A stretch of DNA of 64,000 nucleotides from Solimicrobium sp043758755. GTDB taxonomy: Bacteria > Pseudomonadota > Gammaproteobacteria > Burkholderiales > Burkholderiaceae_D. Below, piece after piece: positions 8,037 through 15,510 of the stretch. Position 1 is the stretch's first letter. Each line of letters opens with the position of its first letter. The position numbers were made by a program, and so were the translations under genes. The stretch covers positions 1 to 64,000 of the forward strand of contig JAYVMW010000059.1 of the NCBI GenBank assembly GCA_043758755.1, in the 5' to 3' direction. The notes below the pieces were generated by a model, which was not told where the DNA came from, searched no databases, and saw only the letters and a program-made list of their open reading frames with translations.

Positions 8037-8804
8037 TTAGCTGGCAAAAACCGCCTTTGGGTTAAACATCCCATTTGAGACCGGTGCTGCCTTGTTACCG
8101 ATGTCAATATCGTCGTGCTGGGTTTGAAAGAAGAAATTGTATAAAGGTTGATTTTTTTCGGCCCATCGACCTTGCCCAATACTGACTTTTAATGCCAAGA
8201 CCCGGTGCGGAATGTCGCCAATGTGTTTCATCGGAATATAACCCCGGTTTGGAAAGACCTCCTCAAACTGCATGCGGTCGTATTCGCGGTCAACCGGAGC
8301 ACGTCCGGTGACTAACATCCATTCGATATCGTTTTGCTGACAATATTGAAAATACGCCTTGGACAATGCGCATCGGACAATTCGCCCCTCCCGTCCGCGC
8401 ACACCCAATCGGGTAGCTTCCGCTATGGAACGATTTTGCAGCCAATCTGGCAGCATGACGGAATGCTCAATTTCAAGTGGATTGAACTGGTTGGTCTGAA
8501 CGCGAATGGTGCCGATGGCTGAACCATCCAATTTCGACTCGGCCAGAAATATGACCACACCTTCTTCAAAGTCCGCTGGTTCCGCCTGCCTGAGTGATTC
8601 TGCAAATTCCGGAACATGCCGTGCATACGCAGCATGACGAACCTGGATTGCTTTTTGAAGATCCTGTTCGCTCTTAACCTGTCGCACGGTAAATGGAAGC
8701 CGTTCCTTCGTGGTTTCAATCTGTATCTGTTCAGTCGGAAACTTGAAGTTGTGCTGCACCCCGGCTGGCAAAAAAATTGGGTATTCAAGTTGATCGTTCA
8801 TCAT
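8037..8804 (-). CDS. FeeM-like N-acyl amino acid synthase (GNAT fold)
   Basis: This 255-residue protein resembles the FeeM / N-acyl amino acid synthase core, a GNAT-fold relative of LuxI-type autoinducer synthases that joins an acyl chain to an amino acid. Visible family features are VRQVKSEQDLQKAIQVRHAAYARHVPE at about 40-66, a conserved acidic segment FLAESKLDGSAIGTIRVQTN, EATRLGVRGREGRIVRCALSKAYF and PVDREYDRMQFEEVFPNRGYIP. It has no signal peptide or membrane span. The start ATGATG has a weak GAGAT site. It lies upstream of the GGDEF-EAL gene on the same strand, so the two may be co-transcribed. The substrate is unknown, and a role in signalling or lipid modification is inferred. Confidence 0.75.
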   Translation of the reverse strand: MMNDQLEYPIFLPAGVQHNFKFPTEQIQIETTKERLPFTVRQVKSEQDLQKAIQVRHAAYARHVPEFAESLRQAEPADFEEGVVIFLAESKLDGSAIGTIRVQTNQFNPLEIEHSVMLPDWLQNRSIAEATRLGVRGREGRIVRCALSKAYFQYCQQNDIEWMLVTGRAPVDREYDRMQFEEVFPNRGYIPMKHIGDIPHRVLALKVSIGQGRWAEKNQPLYNFFFQTQHDDIDIGNKAAPVSNGMFNPKAVFAS

Positions 8805-9389
8805 AAAATTTCATCTCTTTAAAAAGGGTGACATTGACCTCGCTGCAACGGTATTGAAATTATGGACGCCAGTTGCGGCACGGCATCCGCAAAGGTGAAA
8901 CATGATTACCGCCTATTTCATGGGATCTTTGCTGTTGCCTGGCAGCACTATGATTGCGCACGCGGCTTGCCAGCGCGTGCCGCCAAAATCGCAACTGCAA
9001 CTGCAAAAGATGCACTATAGAAATTTCGGGTTAATGTCAGCGTCTGCGTGGCACGTTGGGAGAATCAGATTTGGTACGAGGAGGACTTGGGGAGATCGTC
9101 ACTCAACTCACACCACTCGAATCTGAAATGCAGAATTGCCGCCAATAAAGAAAAGATATAATACATGCCCAGAAGAAAAAATCTAATCATTTTTAACTGG
9201 CTTGACATGGGTTGTCGCCGCAGCGCGACAGTCTGAATGACCTGTCTGCAGCGTTAATTTCCACCCGGAAATGTTGTTGTAAATTATGTTGTGATGAGGC
9301 AATTTTTTATTTTATTCTTGCGCAAAATATTCAACGTCATGCGCGGTCGGTTCCGACGTAGTTGATTTCTGCTCCGTAAAGTCGGGTAA
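8805..9389. other. intergenic stretch without a supported gene
   Basis: About 590 bases between the FeeM-like gene and the lipoprotein terminator carry only short frames without a ribosome-binding site or protein-like composition. The promoter of the FeeM-like gene probably lies in 8810-8900. I see no RNA gene. Confidence 0.5.
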
Positions 9390-9420
9390 CCGCACATTCC
9401 AGTCACCCCGGAATGTGCGG
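9390..9420 (-). terminator. hairpin terminator after the glycine-rich lipoprotein
   Basis: There is an 11-bp perfect stem, CCGCACATTCC (9390-9400) and GGAATGTGCGG (9410-9420), with a 9-nt loop, 16 bases beyond the stop of the minus-strand lipoprotein gene. The U-tract is poor, so factor-assisted termination or 3'-end protection is possible. Confidence 0.65.
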
Positions 9421-9435
9421 CTTTCATTCCGCAGA

Positions 9436-10845
9436 CTATTTGGTCAGTGTCTTAACTGTATTGTCGTTGTCGTCATTGAAGTAAATGATCTGATTGCCGC
9501 TGCTGTCAACTTTGGTCGCCAATCCAAACAACGCGCCTGCCACACCGGTATCCAACTGCACTGGTGCACCAACAAAGCCGATGGCCGGTGAGATTTCAAA
9601 CAGCAAATTAGTCACTGCCGGCGCGTTGAGGTCGCCATTGCTGACAATCAGATTTCCATCCATCAGCAATGCAGCACTGATCGGCGCATTCAGTTTTCCG
9701 CCACTGGCGATCACTCTGGCCTGACTGGCGTTGGCTCCTGAGAATGTTAATGCGGGTGTCGGAGTCGCACCTCCGCAACTGCCATTGACGACAATACCGT
9801 CGGCACCGATTGTGGAAACACTGGAGAACGCAACGACGCTGTAGGAACTGGTATCAACAATATAGAGCGTGTCGATTGCAGGATCATAGGTCAGTCCGGC
9901 AGGAGCAAATACGCCACCTGGTGCGCCATTGCCACAGAATCCTTTCGCGATTTCTGTGAAGGCAGTTTGCACGTCGCCATTTAACGTAACCCGTCCAATC
10001 GAACCGTTAGCCTCGCTTGACGTATACAGTGCTGAGGGCAGCGAAGCAGGGCCTTTTGCATAAGTTTGGCTCCAGGGACCGGTAAAGGTGTCGGCAGCAA
10101 ACGGATTCGTGACAACTCCGGCGGGCGTAACCAGAGGATTCAGATTGGCAGAGAATGCCGACGCAGAAATGCTGTCGTCTGGCAGCATGGCAAGCGTAGC
10201 GCAACCTTGCAACTGCGATGATTGTGCAATTCGATAGGGGGTCGAACCTGTCACCGGATGCAATCCGATTATGGTCGTGCCCAGCCCTTGGGTGTTGGTT
10301 GCGCCATCGTTGAAATTACAGACGATCAAATCACCGGCGGTGATTAAGCCTGCCGTAACCGGAGCGATCGCCAATCCATACGGGTTGCCGCCACCTTCAG
10401 CCGGATCCACAGTAGAACCGATCGTCGTTATGGTCGCGAGCTTGCTGAGAATGGAAGGATTGATCGTGACGACTGCGGAAGTTGCTGATCCCGAGCCTGA
10501 GCTACCGGTACAGGTCAGCATGTAGGTTGCCGTGCCAGTTGCTGTTGGCGCCACAACCATGGAGCCACTGGTGGGCTGGGTTCCGGTGAAGGTACCGGCT
10601 GTGGTTGTTGAAGTGCTGGCGGTGCATGAAGTTGCATAAGCAGAACTCCAGGTCAGTTTCAGACTCTGTCCCAGGTTAATCGCTGTTGCACCGGCCGGGC
10701 TGGAAAATGACACGGTCGGCATATACCCACCACCTCCTCCGCCACCGCCACCGCCACCGCCGCCGTAACCACCGCCACCACATCCAGCCAATCCCGCCAG
10801 CACGATCAGCCATCCAGCCTGTCTTATCTTTGCAAGTGTGTTCAT
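9436..10845 (-). CDS. glycine-rich lipoprotein with Ig-like and beta-propeller regions
   Basis: The start is set by a strong AGGAGGAG site before ATG 10845, giving about 469 residues. A lipoprotein signal ends in LAGC, so the protein should be anchored by its N-terminal cysteine. The lipobox is followed at once by a glycine-rich linker of about 20 residues (GGGGYGGGG...). Residues about 45-130 resemble a bacterial Ig-like domain (SFSSPAGATAINLGQSLKLTWSS). The rest has repeated strands with AGLTYDPAIDTLYIVD- and GNLIVSNGDL-type blades, like NHL/SMP30 beta-propellers. The function is unknown. It lies downstream of the sigma/anti-sigma/protease/porin genes on the same strand and may be part of their output. 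Confidence 0.8.
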   Translation of the reverse strand: MNTLAKIRQAGWLIVLAGLAGCGGGGYGGGGGGGGGGGGGYMPTVSFSSPAGATAINLGQSLKLTWSSAYATSCTASTSTTTAGTFTGTQPTSGSMVVAPTATGTATYMLTCTGSSGSGSATSAVVTINPSILSKLATITTIGSTVDPAEGGGNPYGLAIAPVTAGLITAGDLIVCNFNDGATNTQGLGTTIIGLHPVTGSTPYRIAQSSQLQGCATLAMLPDDSISASAFSANLNPLVTPAGVVTNPFAADTFTGPWSQTYAKGPASLPSALYTSSEANGSIGRVTLNGDVQTAFTEIAKGFCGNGAPGGVFAPAGLTYDPAIDTLYIVDTSSYSVVAFSSVSTIGADGIVVNGSCGGATPTPALTFSGANASQARVIASGGKLNAPISAALLMDGNLIVSNGDLNAPAVTNLLFEISPAIGFVGAPVQLDTGVAGALFGLATKVDSSGNQIIYFNDDNDNTVKTLTK

Positions 10846-10849
10846 CGCT

Positions 10850-10915
10850 CCTCCTGGTATCAATTAATATGGAACTACCTGTACTTCCGGTAAATACCAG
10901 GTCAACACCAGGAGG
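10850..10915 (-). promoter_or_regulatory. possible RBS-sequestering hairpin in lipoprotein leader
   Basis: CCTCCTGGT at 10850-10858 (plus strand, covering the complement of the ribosome-binding site) pairs perfectly with ACCAGGAGG at 10907-10915. In the minus-strand transcript the upstream arm could base-pair over the Shine-Dalgarno. The stem is 9 bp with a 48-nt loop. A regulatory effect is conjecture. Confidence 0.3.
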
Positions 10916-10954
10916 TTCAAATAAATACCAAATATTTTATAAAAACCGGTTTGG

Positions 10955-11698
10955 TTAAAAGGAATAGGCAGCGCTCAACAGCCAACTGTGTGGATGCAGA
11001 TCTTCATATTGTGCATAGGCATGAGTTTTTCTTTGCAGCCCAACCAGAGCCAATTGAAAATTCCAGACACCGATCCGCGTATTGAGGCCGATCCGATAAT
11101 CATAGCGGGATGAAAAGGTGTCAAATTGCGTATCACTGTTGGTCAATTGATGCAGAAGTCCAAGATGGAACAGCAATTGCATGTCTTCCAAAAATGGGCG
11201 CGCAGCATTAATTTCACCATATACAGTGCGCGCATTTTGGTAGAAATAACTCGGTGAATAATACAATCGGGTGCTGTAGTTATCCGTCGTTAATCCAACA
11301 TAGGCTTCGTTATAGTTGTAATCGGAATTTTTTCTGAACGACGTGCTGCTCATACCCGCATCCCAACTCAACCCTGAAAAGACCTGGCCGGCATAACCCG
11401 CATATCCGATAAATTGTTCGGTACTGGTATTGTCGAACTTAACACCGGAAATCAATCCGCCGGCATACCAGCCCGCCGGGCTATCGTAGCCCAGACTGAG
11501 TTGCCCTTCGGGATTTCCCTCGCTCAGAGAAACCCCTCGATAGCGGTAGTCTGAAACCACCGTGGCAGTTCCGCTGATCTGCGCGAACACATCCTGTGCG
11601 GTGCATAGGCATAACAACACAAAAGCGACAAGAATCTTGTCGCTCTTTGAAGGGGTGTTGTGGCGGTTAATGGATAGCCTTGGCGACATTGTTGCCAT
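10955..11698 (-). CDS. TorF-family putative outer-membrane porin
   Basis: This 247-residue protein has a signal peptide-like N-terminus (KILVAFVLLCLCTAQDVFAQ). The body is rich in alternating aromatic beta-strands and begins GTATVVSDYRYRGVSLSEGNPEGQLSLGYD, the start typical of the TIGR02001/TorF putative porin family. The last residue is phenylalanine (AAYSF), as in many outer-membrane beta-barrels. The frame overlaps the 3' end of the S8 protease gene by 32 bases, so the two are translated from one message; a later start such as ATG 11689 is possible. The transported substrate is unknown. Confidence 0.8.
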   Translation of the reverse strand: MATMSPRLSINRHNTPSKSDKILVAFVLLCLCTAQDVFAQISGTATVVSDYRYRGVSLSEGNPEGQLSLGYDSPAGWYAGGLISGVKFDNTSTEQFIGYAGYAGQVFSGLSWDAGMSSTSFRKNSDYNYNEAYVGLTTDNYSTRLYYSPSYFYQNARTVYGEINAARPFLEDMQLLFHLGLLHQLTNSDTQFDTFSSRYDYRIGLNTRIGVWNFQLALVGLQRKTHAYAQYEDLHPHSWLLSAAYSF

Positions 11699-12938
11699 TA
11701 CATGAGCATACGCATGAATTAATTGATTGTGCTATCGACGCGCAGGCATCGATGCTGCCTGGCGGTCGGCCGGCAATCGAAGGTTGCGACACAAGTTTTT
11801 GTTTGATTTTTTCCGGTGTCTGGCCTGGATTGAGTTCCAGCAGCAATGCAACCAGACCAGAGACATGTGCGCAGGCGAACGATGCACCATTCACCAGACC
11901 CCAACTTCCGCCAGGTACGGCAGTAGGAATATCACGACCAGGTGCCAGCATCGTGCCCATCTTCATGTGTTTGACGTTTTCATCAGAGATCGCCAGCACA
12001 CCAGGATGTGAGGCCGGGAAGCCGCCGTCCGCACGCAACGGATCGACCGCACCGACCACCGTAATGCCTTGTGCAATAGCCGCGTCCAGCAAAAGCTGCA
12101 ATAAACGGTCGGTTGGACCGGTCAGACTCAGATTGATCACCTGGGCTTTATGCAAGATGGCGAAATTAAGTGCTTTGCCTAAAGTAAAACTGTTACATCG
12201 CGTTTCTCGTATTGATAATTCCCAACAGGCTCGAAGTGCCATCAGTTGTGCATTGGAAGCCACGCCTTCGATACCAACACCATTGCCGGCTTTCGCCGCA
12301 ATAATGCCCGCTACCGCAGTGCCGTGTGCTTCTGACACATACGGATTGTTATCGATAAAATTTTCTTTGACATTGACCTGTCCAGTCAGGTCCGGGTGAT
12401 TGTCATCCACACCGCTGTCTATGACGGCCACGCGAATGTTGCGACCAGTTGTGACTTGATGAAGATCCGACAGGTGCCAGAATTTGGCGCCTGGTTGCAA
12501 AGAATACAGCGGATCATTGACCGCCAGTGCGTGATATTCGTTCATTTCCTGAACCCATTCAACGCGGGCGTCCTGAGAAAGTAGCTTGACGACATTATCA
12601 ACCGCGCCCGTCGACTCCATTAAGTAACAGTCGACCCCCAATGCTGGCATGGGCCAGTCCGACACCATTTTGAGCTGATGCTGTGCGGCCAGAGATTCTG
12701 CAATTCGTCTCCGTGCCTGATGACTGGCATCATCGCTGTAACGACCCGAATAACTGCTGTCCGGACGAAAATGGGGCAATGGCATGTGCAACATTACCAG
12801 TAATTGATGGGATGTATTTTCGATGTGACCGACATCGTCGGCCTGGACGCTGTTGGCCGCAGTTGGCGATACCTCAGCCTGGCAAACTGATATCGCCAAC
12901 CAAAAAAACATTACCGGCAGTGTCCAAAATTTATTCAC
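11667..12938 (-). CDS. secreted S8 subtilisin-family serine protease
   Basis: This 423-residue protein has a signal peptide (about 1-21). An inhibitor-I9-like prodomain spans about 45-132. The catalytic domain carries the full triad: D174 (VAVIDSGVDDNHPDL), H205 (AHGTAVAGIIAA) and S353 (NGASFACAHVSGL). A cysteine-rich end (SCVCSC) follows. It should act in the periplasm or outside the cell. Its ATG overlaps the anti-sigma stop as ATGA, placing it firmly in the sigma/anti-sigma operon. A protease in the same operon as an anti-sigma factor could cleave it, or be regulated by it; this is inference. All catalytic motifs are intact. Confidence 0.9.
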   Translation of the reverse strand: MNKFWTLPVMFFWLAISVCQAEVSPTAANSVQADDVGHIENTSHQLLVMLHMPLPHFRPDSSYSGRYSDDASHQARRRIAESLAAQHQLKMVSDWPMPALGVDCYLMESTGAVDNVVKLLSQDARVEWVQEMNEYHALAVNDPLYSLQPGAKFWHLSDLHQVTTGRNIRVAVIDSGVDDNHPDLTGQVNVKENFIDNNPYVSEAHGTAVAGIIAAKAGNGVGIEGVASNAQLMALRACWELSIRETRCNSFTLGKALNFAILHKAQVINLSLTGPTDRLLQLLLDAAIAQGITVVGAVDPLRADGGFPASHPGVLAISDENVKHMKMGTMLAPGRDIPTAVPGGSWGLVNGASFACAHVSGLVALLLELNPGQTPEKIKQKLVSQPSIAGRPPGSIDACASIAQSINSCVCSCNGNNVAKAIH

Positions 12939-13570
12939 GGCGTACCTCTGGAACTCAGCGCCTCGGCCAGGACGACGGTACTGTTTGCGCGCAAACTGTG
13001 CAACGTACCGTTCAAACTTTCGTCGTTTACGTACAGCAGGTAAGCATCTGTCACGGTCGGCCCATCCACAATCCGCGCTCGGTTTTCATTTAAAATTCGT
13101 CGCAATTCATGTTCTGAGGTATCCGGTTTGAATACGACAATCATGTTGCCAACAGTAGCCTTGTTGGCGCCAAGTGCGCGGTAAGCAGCCACGTTACCAT
13201 CAGAGGTTACGATTGTCCAAACCAATCCGAGGATCAATACCAGCTGTGCGGCCAGTGCCCATTGCATCCAGGGGCGATTCACCGCCATGACCTGTTTAAG
13301 CCAGGAAGTCCTGTGGGATCGGTTGAGATCAATCCGCTCGCGCAGTTTTGCAAAGGCGCGATCCACATCCGGTGTCGATTCACAGACTGGTTCAATTGTT
13401 TTTAATTTGCACTGCCAGGCAAAGTCGGCCTGGCATTCGGGACATACATTCAAATGCTGATTCACCAATGCCAGCTCTTCACCGTGCAAGGTATCAACCA
13501 CAAACCACGGCAGTAACTTTTGTACCCGTTCGTGAACGGAATCGTGAATTGTCAGAACTTTATTTTTCAT
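12935..13570 (-). CDS. zinc-finger anti-sigma factor with I9-like periplasmic domain
   Basis: ATG 13570 overlaps the sigma-factor stop as TGATG and is preferred to an upstream in-frame ATG at 13657 lying inside the sigma gene. The protein is about 211 residues. The N-terminal zf-HC2-like anti-sigma domain has HLNVCPECQADF (a His...Cys-x2-Cys pattern). One membrane span (MQWALAAQLVLILGLVWTIV) lies at about residues 105-125. The periplasmic C-terminus (MIVVFKPDTSEHELRRIL ... GPTVTDAYLLYV ... VVLAEAL) has the look of a subtilisin propeptide/inhibitor I9 domain. It should hold the co-encoded ECF sigma at the membrane. The I9-like assignment is from pattern only. Confidence 0.8.
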   Translation of the reverse strand: MKNKVLTIHDSVHERVQKLLPWFVVDTLHGEELALVNQHLNVCPECQADFAWQCKLKTIEPVCESTPDVDRAFAKLRERIDLNRSHRTSWLKQVMAVNRPWMQWALAAQLVLILGLVWTIVTSDGNVAAYRALGANKATVGNMIVVFKPDTSEHELRRILNENRARIVDGPTVTDAYLLYVNDESLNGTLHSLRANSTVVLAEALSSRGTP

Positions 13571-14190
13571 CACAATGACTCCATTACCCTGAAAAGTAAA
13601 ACCTGTAATCGTTTGCGTGCATGAAACATGCGCGTCTTCACTGTATTCACCGGACATTCCATCGTTTCGGCGATTTCCTGGTACCCCATGCCGTGATAGT
13701 AGGCCAGACTCACAACGGTACGCTGATCAATTGGTATGGCATCGAGCGCTTTGCTGATACTCTGCTGCAACTGGCGCTGGCTCAACTGGCTGTCTGGCTC
13801 GGTCTCAAATTCGGCTTGCAGCAGATCAAAGTCTGCATCTTGCGGTTCATCGGTGCGCTTTATCGTTTTGAGGGCTTTACGATAAGCGATGGAAAAAATC
13901 CATGTAGACACTTTGCTGGTCTGATTATAGGTGTGGGCTTTTTCCCAGACCACGAACATGGTGTCGTTGATAATTTCTTCGATCAATGCAGTTCTGCGCG
14001 TAAACCTGTCAAGAAAACGCACCAGGCGCGGGAAAAAACTGCGATATAACGCATCGAAGGCGCGCAAATCGCCCTGGGCAATCCGGAGAATAAGTTGCAC
14101 ATCGCGCAATTCATTCTGACCTGAATTGGTTTCCACTGAATGCGGTGTTTCCAGGTTGTCGTTGCGGCTATCGCCTCGTTCACGCAGCAT
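13570..14190 (-). CDS. ECF-type RNA polymerase sigma factor
   Basis: This 206-residue sigma-70 family protein contains only regions 2 and 4. Region 2 spans about residues 40-110 (FDALYRSFFPRLVRFLDRFT, then TMFVVWEKAHTYNQTSKVSTWIFSIAYRKAL). Region 4 spans about 145-200 (LDAIPIDQRTVVSLAYYHGMGYQEIAE, then CPVNTVKTRMFHARKRLQ). The start ATG has a good AAGGAGA site. Its stop overlaps the anti-sigma start as TGATG. It probably drives its own operon and perhaps other envelope genes. The stimulus is unknown. Confidence 0.92.
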   Translation of the reverse strand: MLRERGDSRNDNLETPHSVETNSGQNELRDVQLILRIAQGDLRAFDALYRSFFPRLVRFLDRFTRRTALIEEIINDTMFVVWEKAHTYNQTSKVSTWIFSIAYRKALKTIKRTDEPQDADFDLLQAEFETEPDSQLSQRQLQQSISKALDAIPIDQRTVVSLAYYHGMGYQEIAETMECPVNTVKTRMFHARKRLQVLLFRVMESL

Positions 14191-14357
14191 GCAATCTCCT
14201 TGTCTGCACCGTTAATTCCCGAACTGAAACAAAAGGTTCAAACAATTCCCAGTCTGGCACATTTTGCAACCGTGCAGGTGATTGAACCAAATTCGGTCAG
14301 CGCGGTATTTACAGAGTAACCATGCAGGGCAACCGTTATTTTCAATCTGGATCAATC

Positions 14358-14942
14358 ATGTCGAAACACTTGTCAGAACTGATATTTTGCTTTTGTTGCG
14401 CATTCGGCACGCTCAGTTATGCCAATGAACATTATGTTATTGACCCCAATCATACCTTCAGCAGTTTTGAATATCAGCATTGGGGATTGTCTGCGCAACG
14501 TGGTCGATTCGACAAAAGCACAGGTTTTATCGATATCGATACGGACAATCATTCGGGCCGCATTTCTATCGAAATCGATACTGACTCGGTGAGTACCGGT
14601 TCCGACACCTTTAATAGCGTCCTGCGTTCAGAATCATTTTTCGACAGCCAGCAGTTTCCGAAAATTGTGTTTAGCTCGACAAAACTTGTTTTTGACGATG
14701 ACAGGTTGAGCAAGGTAGAAGGGGATCTTACAATTAAGGACCAGACCAGGGCCGTGGTGATCGATATTACCCAGTTCAATTGCCGCTTCATGTTTTTATA
14801 TTTAAGAAGGGCTTGCGGTGCGAATGGCTACACAAAAATCCTGCGCAGTGATTTCAATGTTGATCGCTACACACCATTTGTCAGTGATGAAGTGACGTTG
14901 TTTTTCAGTGTTGAAGGCATAAAGGGAGTGTCGACTGATTGA
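14358..14942 (+). CDS. YceI-family periplasmic protein
   Basis: YceI proteins are secreted lipocalin-like beta-barrels that bind isoprenoid-type lipids. ATG 14358 is preferred because a signal peptide (LSELIFCFCCAFGTLSYA) starts there; the longer frame from 14322 adds 12 polar residues. The family core is clear: YVIDPNHTFSSFEYQHWGLSAQRGRFDKSTG, SVSTGSDTFNSVLRSESFFDSQQFPKIVFSS and LRSDFNVDRYTPFVSDEVTL. An unusual cysteine-containing stretch (NCRFMFLYLRRACG) replaces the usual loop. Two more YceI genes occur at 56.6 and 57.2 kb, next to a cytochrome b561. This copy is isolated from any electron-transfer gene and followed by an IS481 remnant. Confidence 0.9.
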   Translation: MSKHLSELIFCFCCAFGTLSYANEHYVIDPNHTFSSFEYQHWGLSAQRGRFDKSTGFIDIDTDNHSGRISIEIDTDSVSTGSDTFNSVLRSESFFDSQQFPKIVFSSTKLVFDDDRLSKVEGDLTIKDQTRAVVIDITQFNCRFMFLYLRRACGANGYTKILRSDFNVDRYTPFVSDEVTLFFSVEGIKGVSTD

Positions 14943-15009
14943 GCGCGTTTGCCAGGAGCGCCAGAACGATGAAAAATACAATTCAAGCGATGAAATCGTT
15001 GCAAAGGTC

Positions 15010-15255
15010 CTAAGATGCAAAGGCTTTAACTGCGTCTTCAATGGAAGCGTCAACCCGGTTGCGAAGGTTAGGCTTCTTCCGGTTTAGATCAAGCAAGGCT
15101 TCGACGCCGCCAGATTCCCTTGCAGATTGATAGCGGTAAAACGTGTCCCTGGAAAAACCCATTACCTTGCGGGTTCTGGACACGTTACCTAATTCAGCAG
15201 CAAGTTTGAGTAAGCCAACCATGTGCTTAATGACATTTTGAGAAATACTGCTCAT
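15010..15255 (-). pseudogene. truncated IS481-family transposase N-terminus
   Basis: About 81 residues remain from ATG 15255: MSSISQNVIKHMVGLLKLAA, then ELGNVSRTRKVMGFSRDTFY and RYQSARESGGVEALLDLNRK. This is the helix-turn-helix N-terminus of IS481-type transposases, which normally run to about 330 residues. The frame stops after DAVKAFAS with no integrase core, so the gene is a deletion remnant. Upstream, CTGTCAGATCAAATCGAAAC near 15344 may be the element's terminal inverted repeat. Confidence 0.8.
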
Positions 15256-15343
15256 GAGATTACTCCTATGGCACTTTCGTGCTGGTTTAATAAAGATTCG
15301 CACCTCTATCAAACCGGGTAATCTCTCCTTTTGCAAGGCCCAA

Positions 15344-15380
15344 CTGTCAGATCAAATCGAAACTAATACAATTCAGGTCC
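15344..15380. repeat. candidate IS481 terminal repeat
   Basis: CTGTCAGATCAAATCGAAAC at 15344-15363 lies about 90 bases upstream of the truncated IS481 transposase start, where a terminal repeat is expected. A near copy (CTGTCAGATCATATCGAAAC, one mismatch) occurs at 27733-27752. The assignment rests on this pairing. Confidence 0.4.
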
Positions 15381-15510
15381 TCGCCTTATTTGGACAAACC
15401 TTCGCCTTGGTTGAACTTCGCGCCAGTGTCGATTCAACACCTAACGACAGTTCACCATTGCCGTAAATTCCTGATCAGTCGTCAACAATAAGTCATCCGT
15501 ACATTGTCCA

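Noticed and set aside
8902..9126. 74-codon frame between the FeeM-like gene and the lipoprotein
   Set aside because: Composition is not protein-like and there is no start site or neighbour support.
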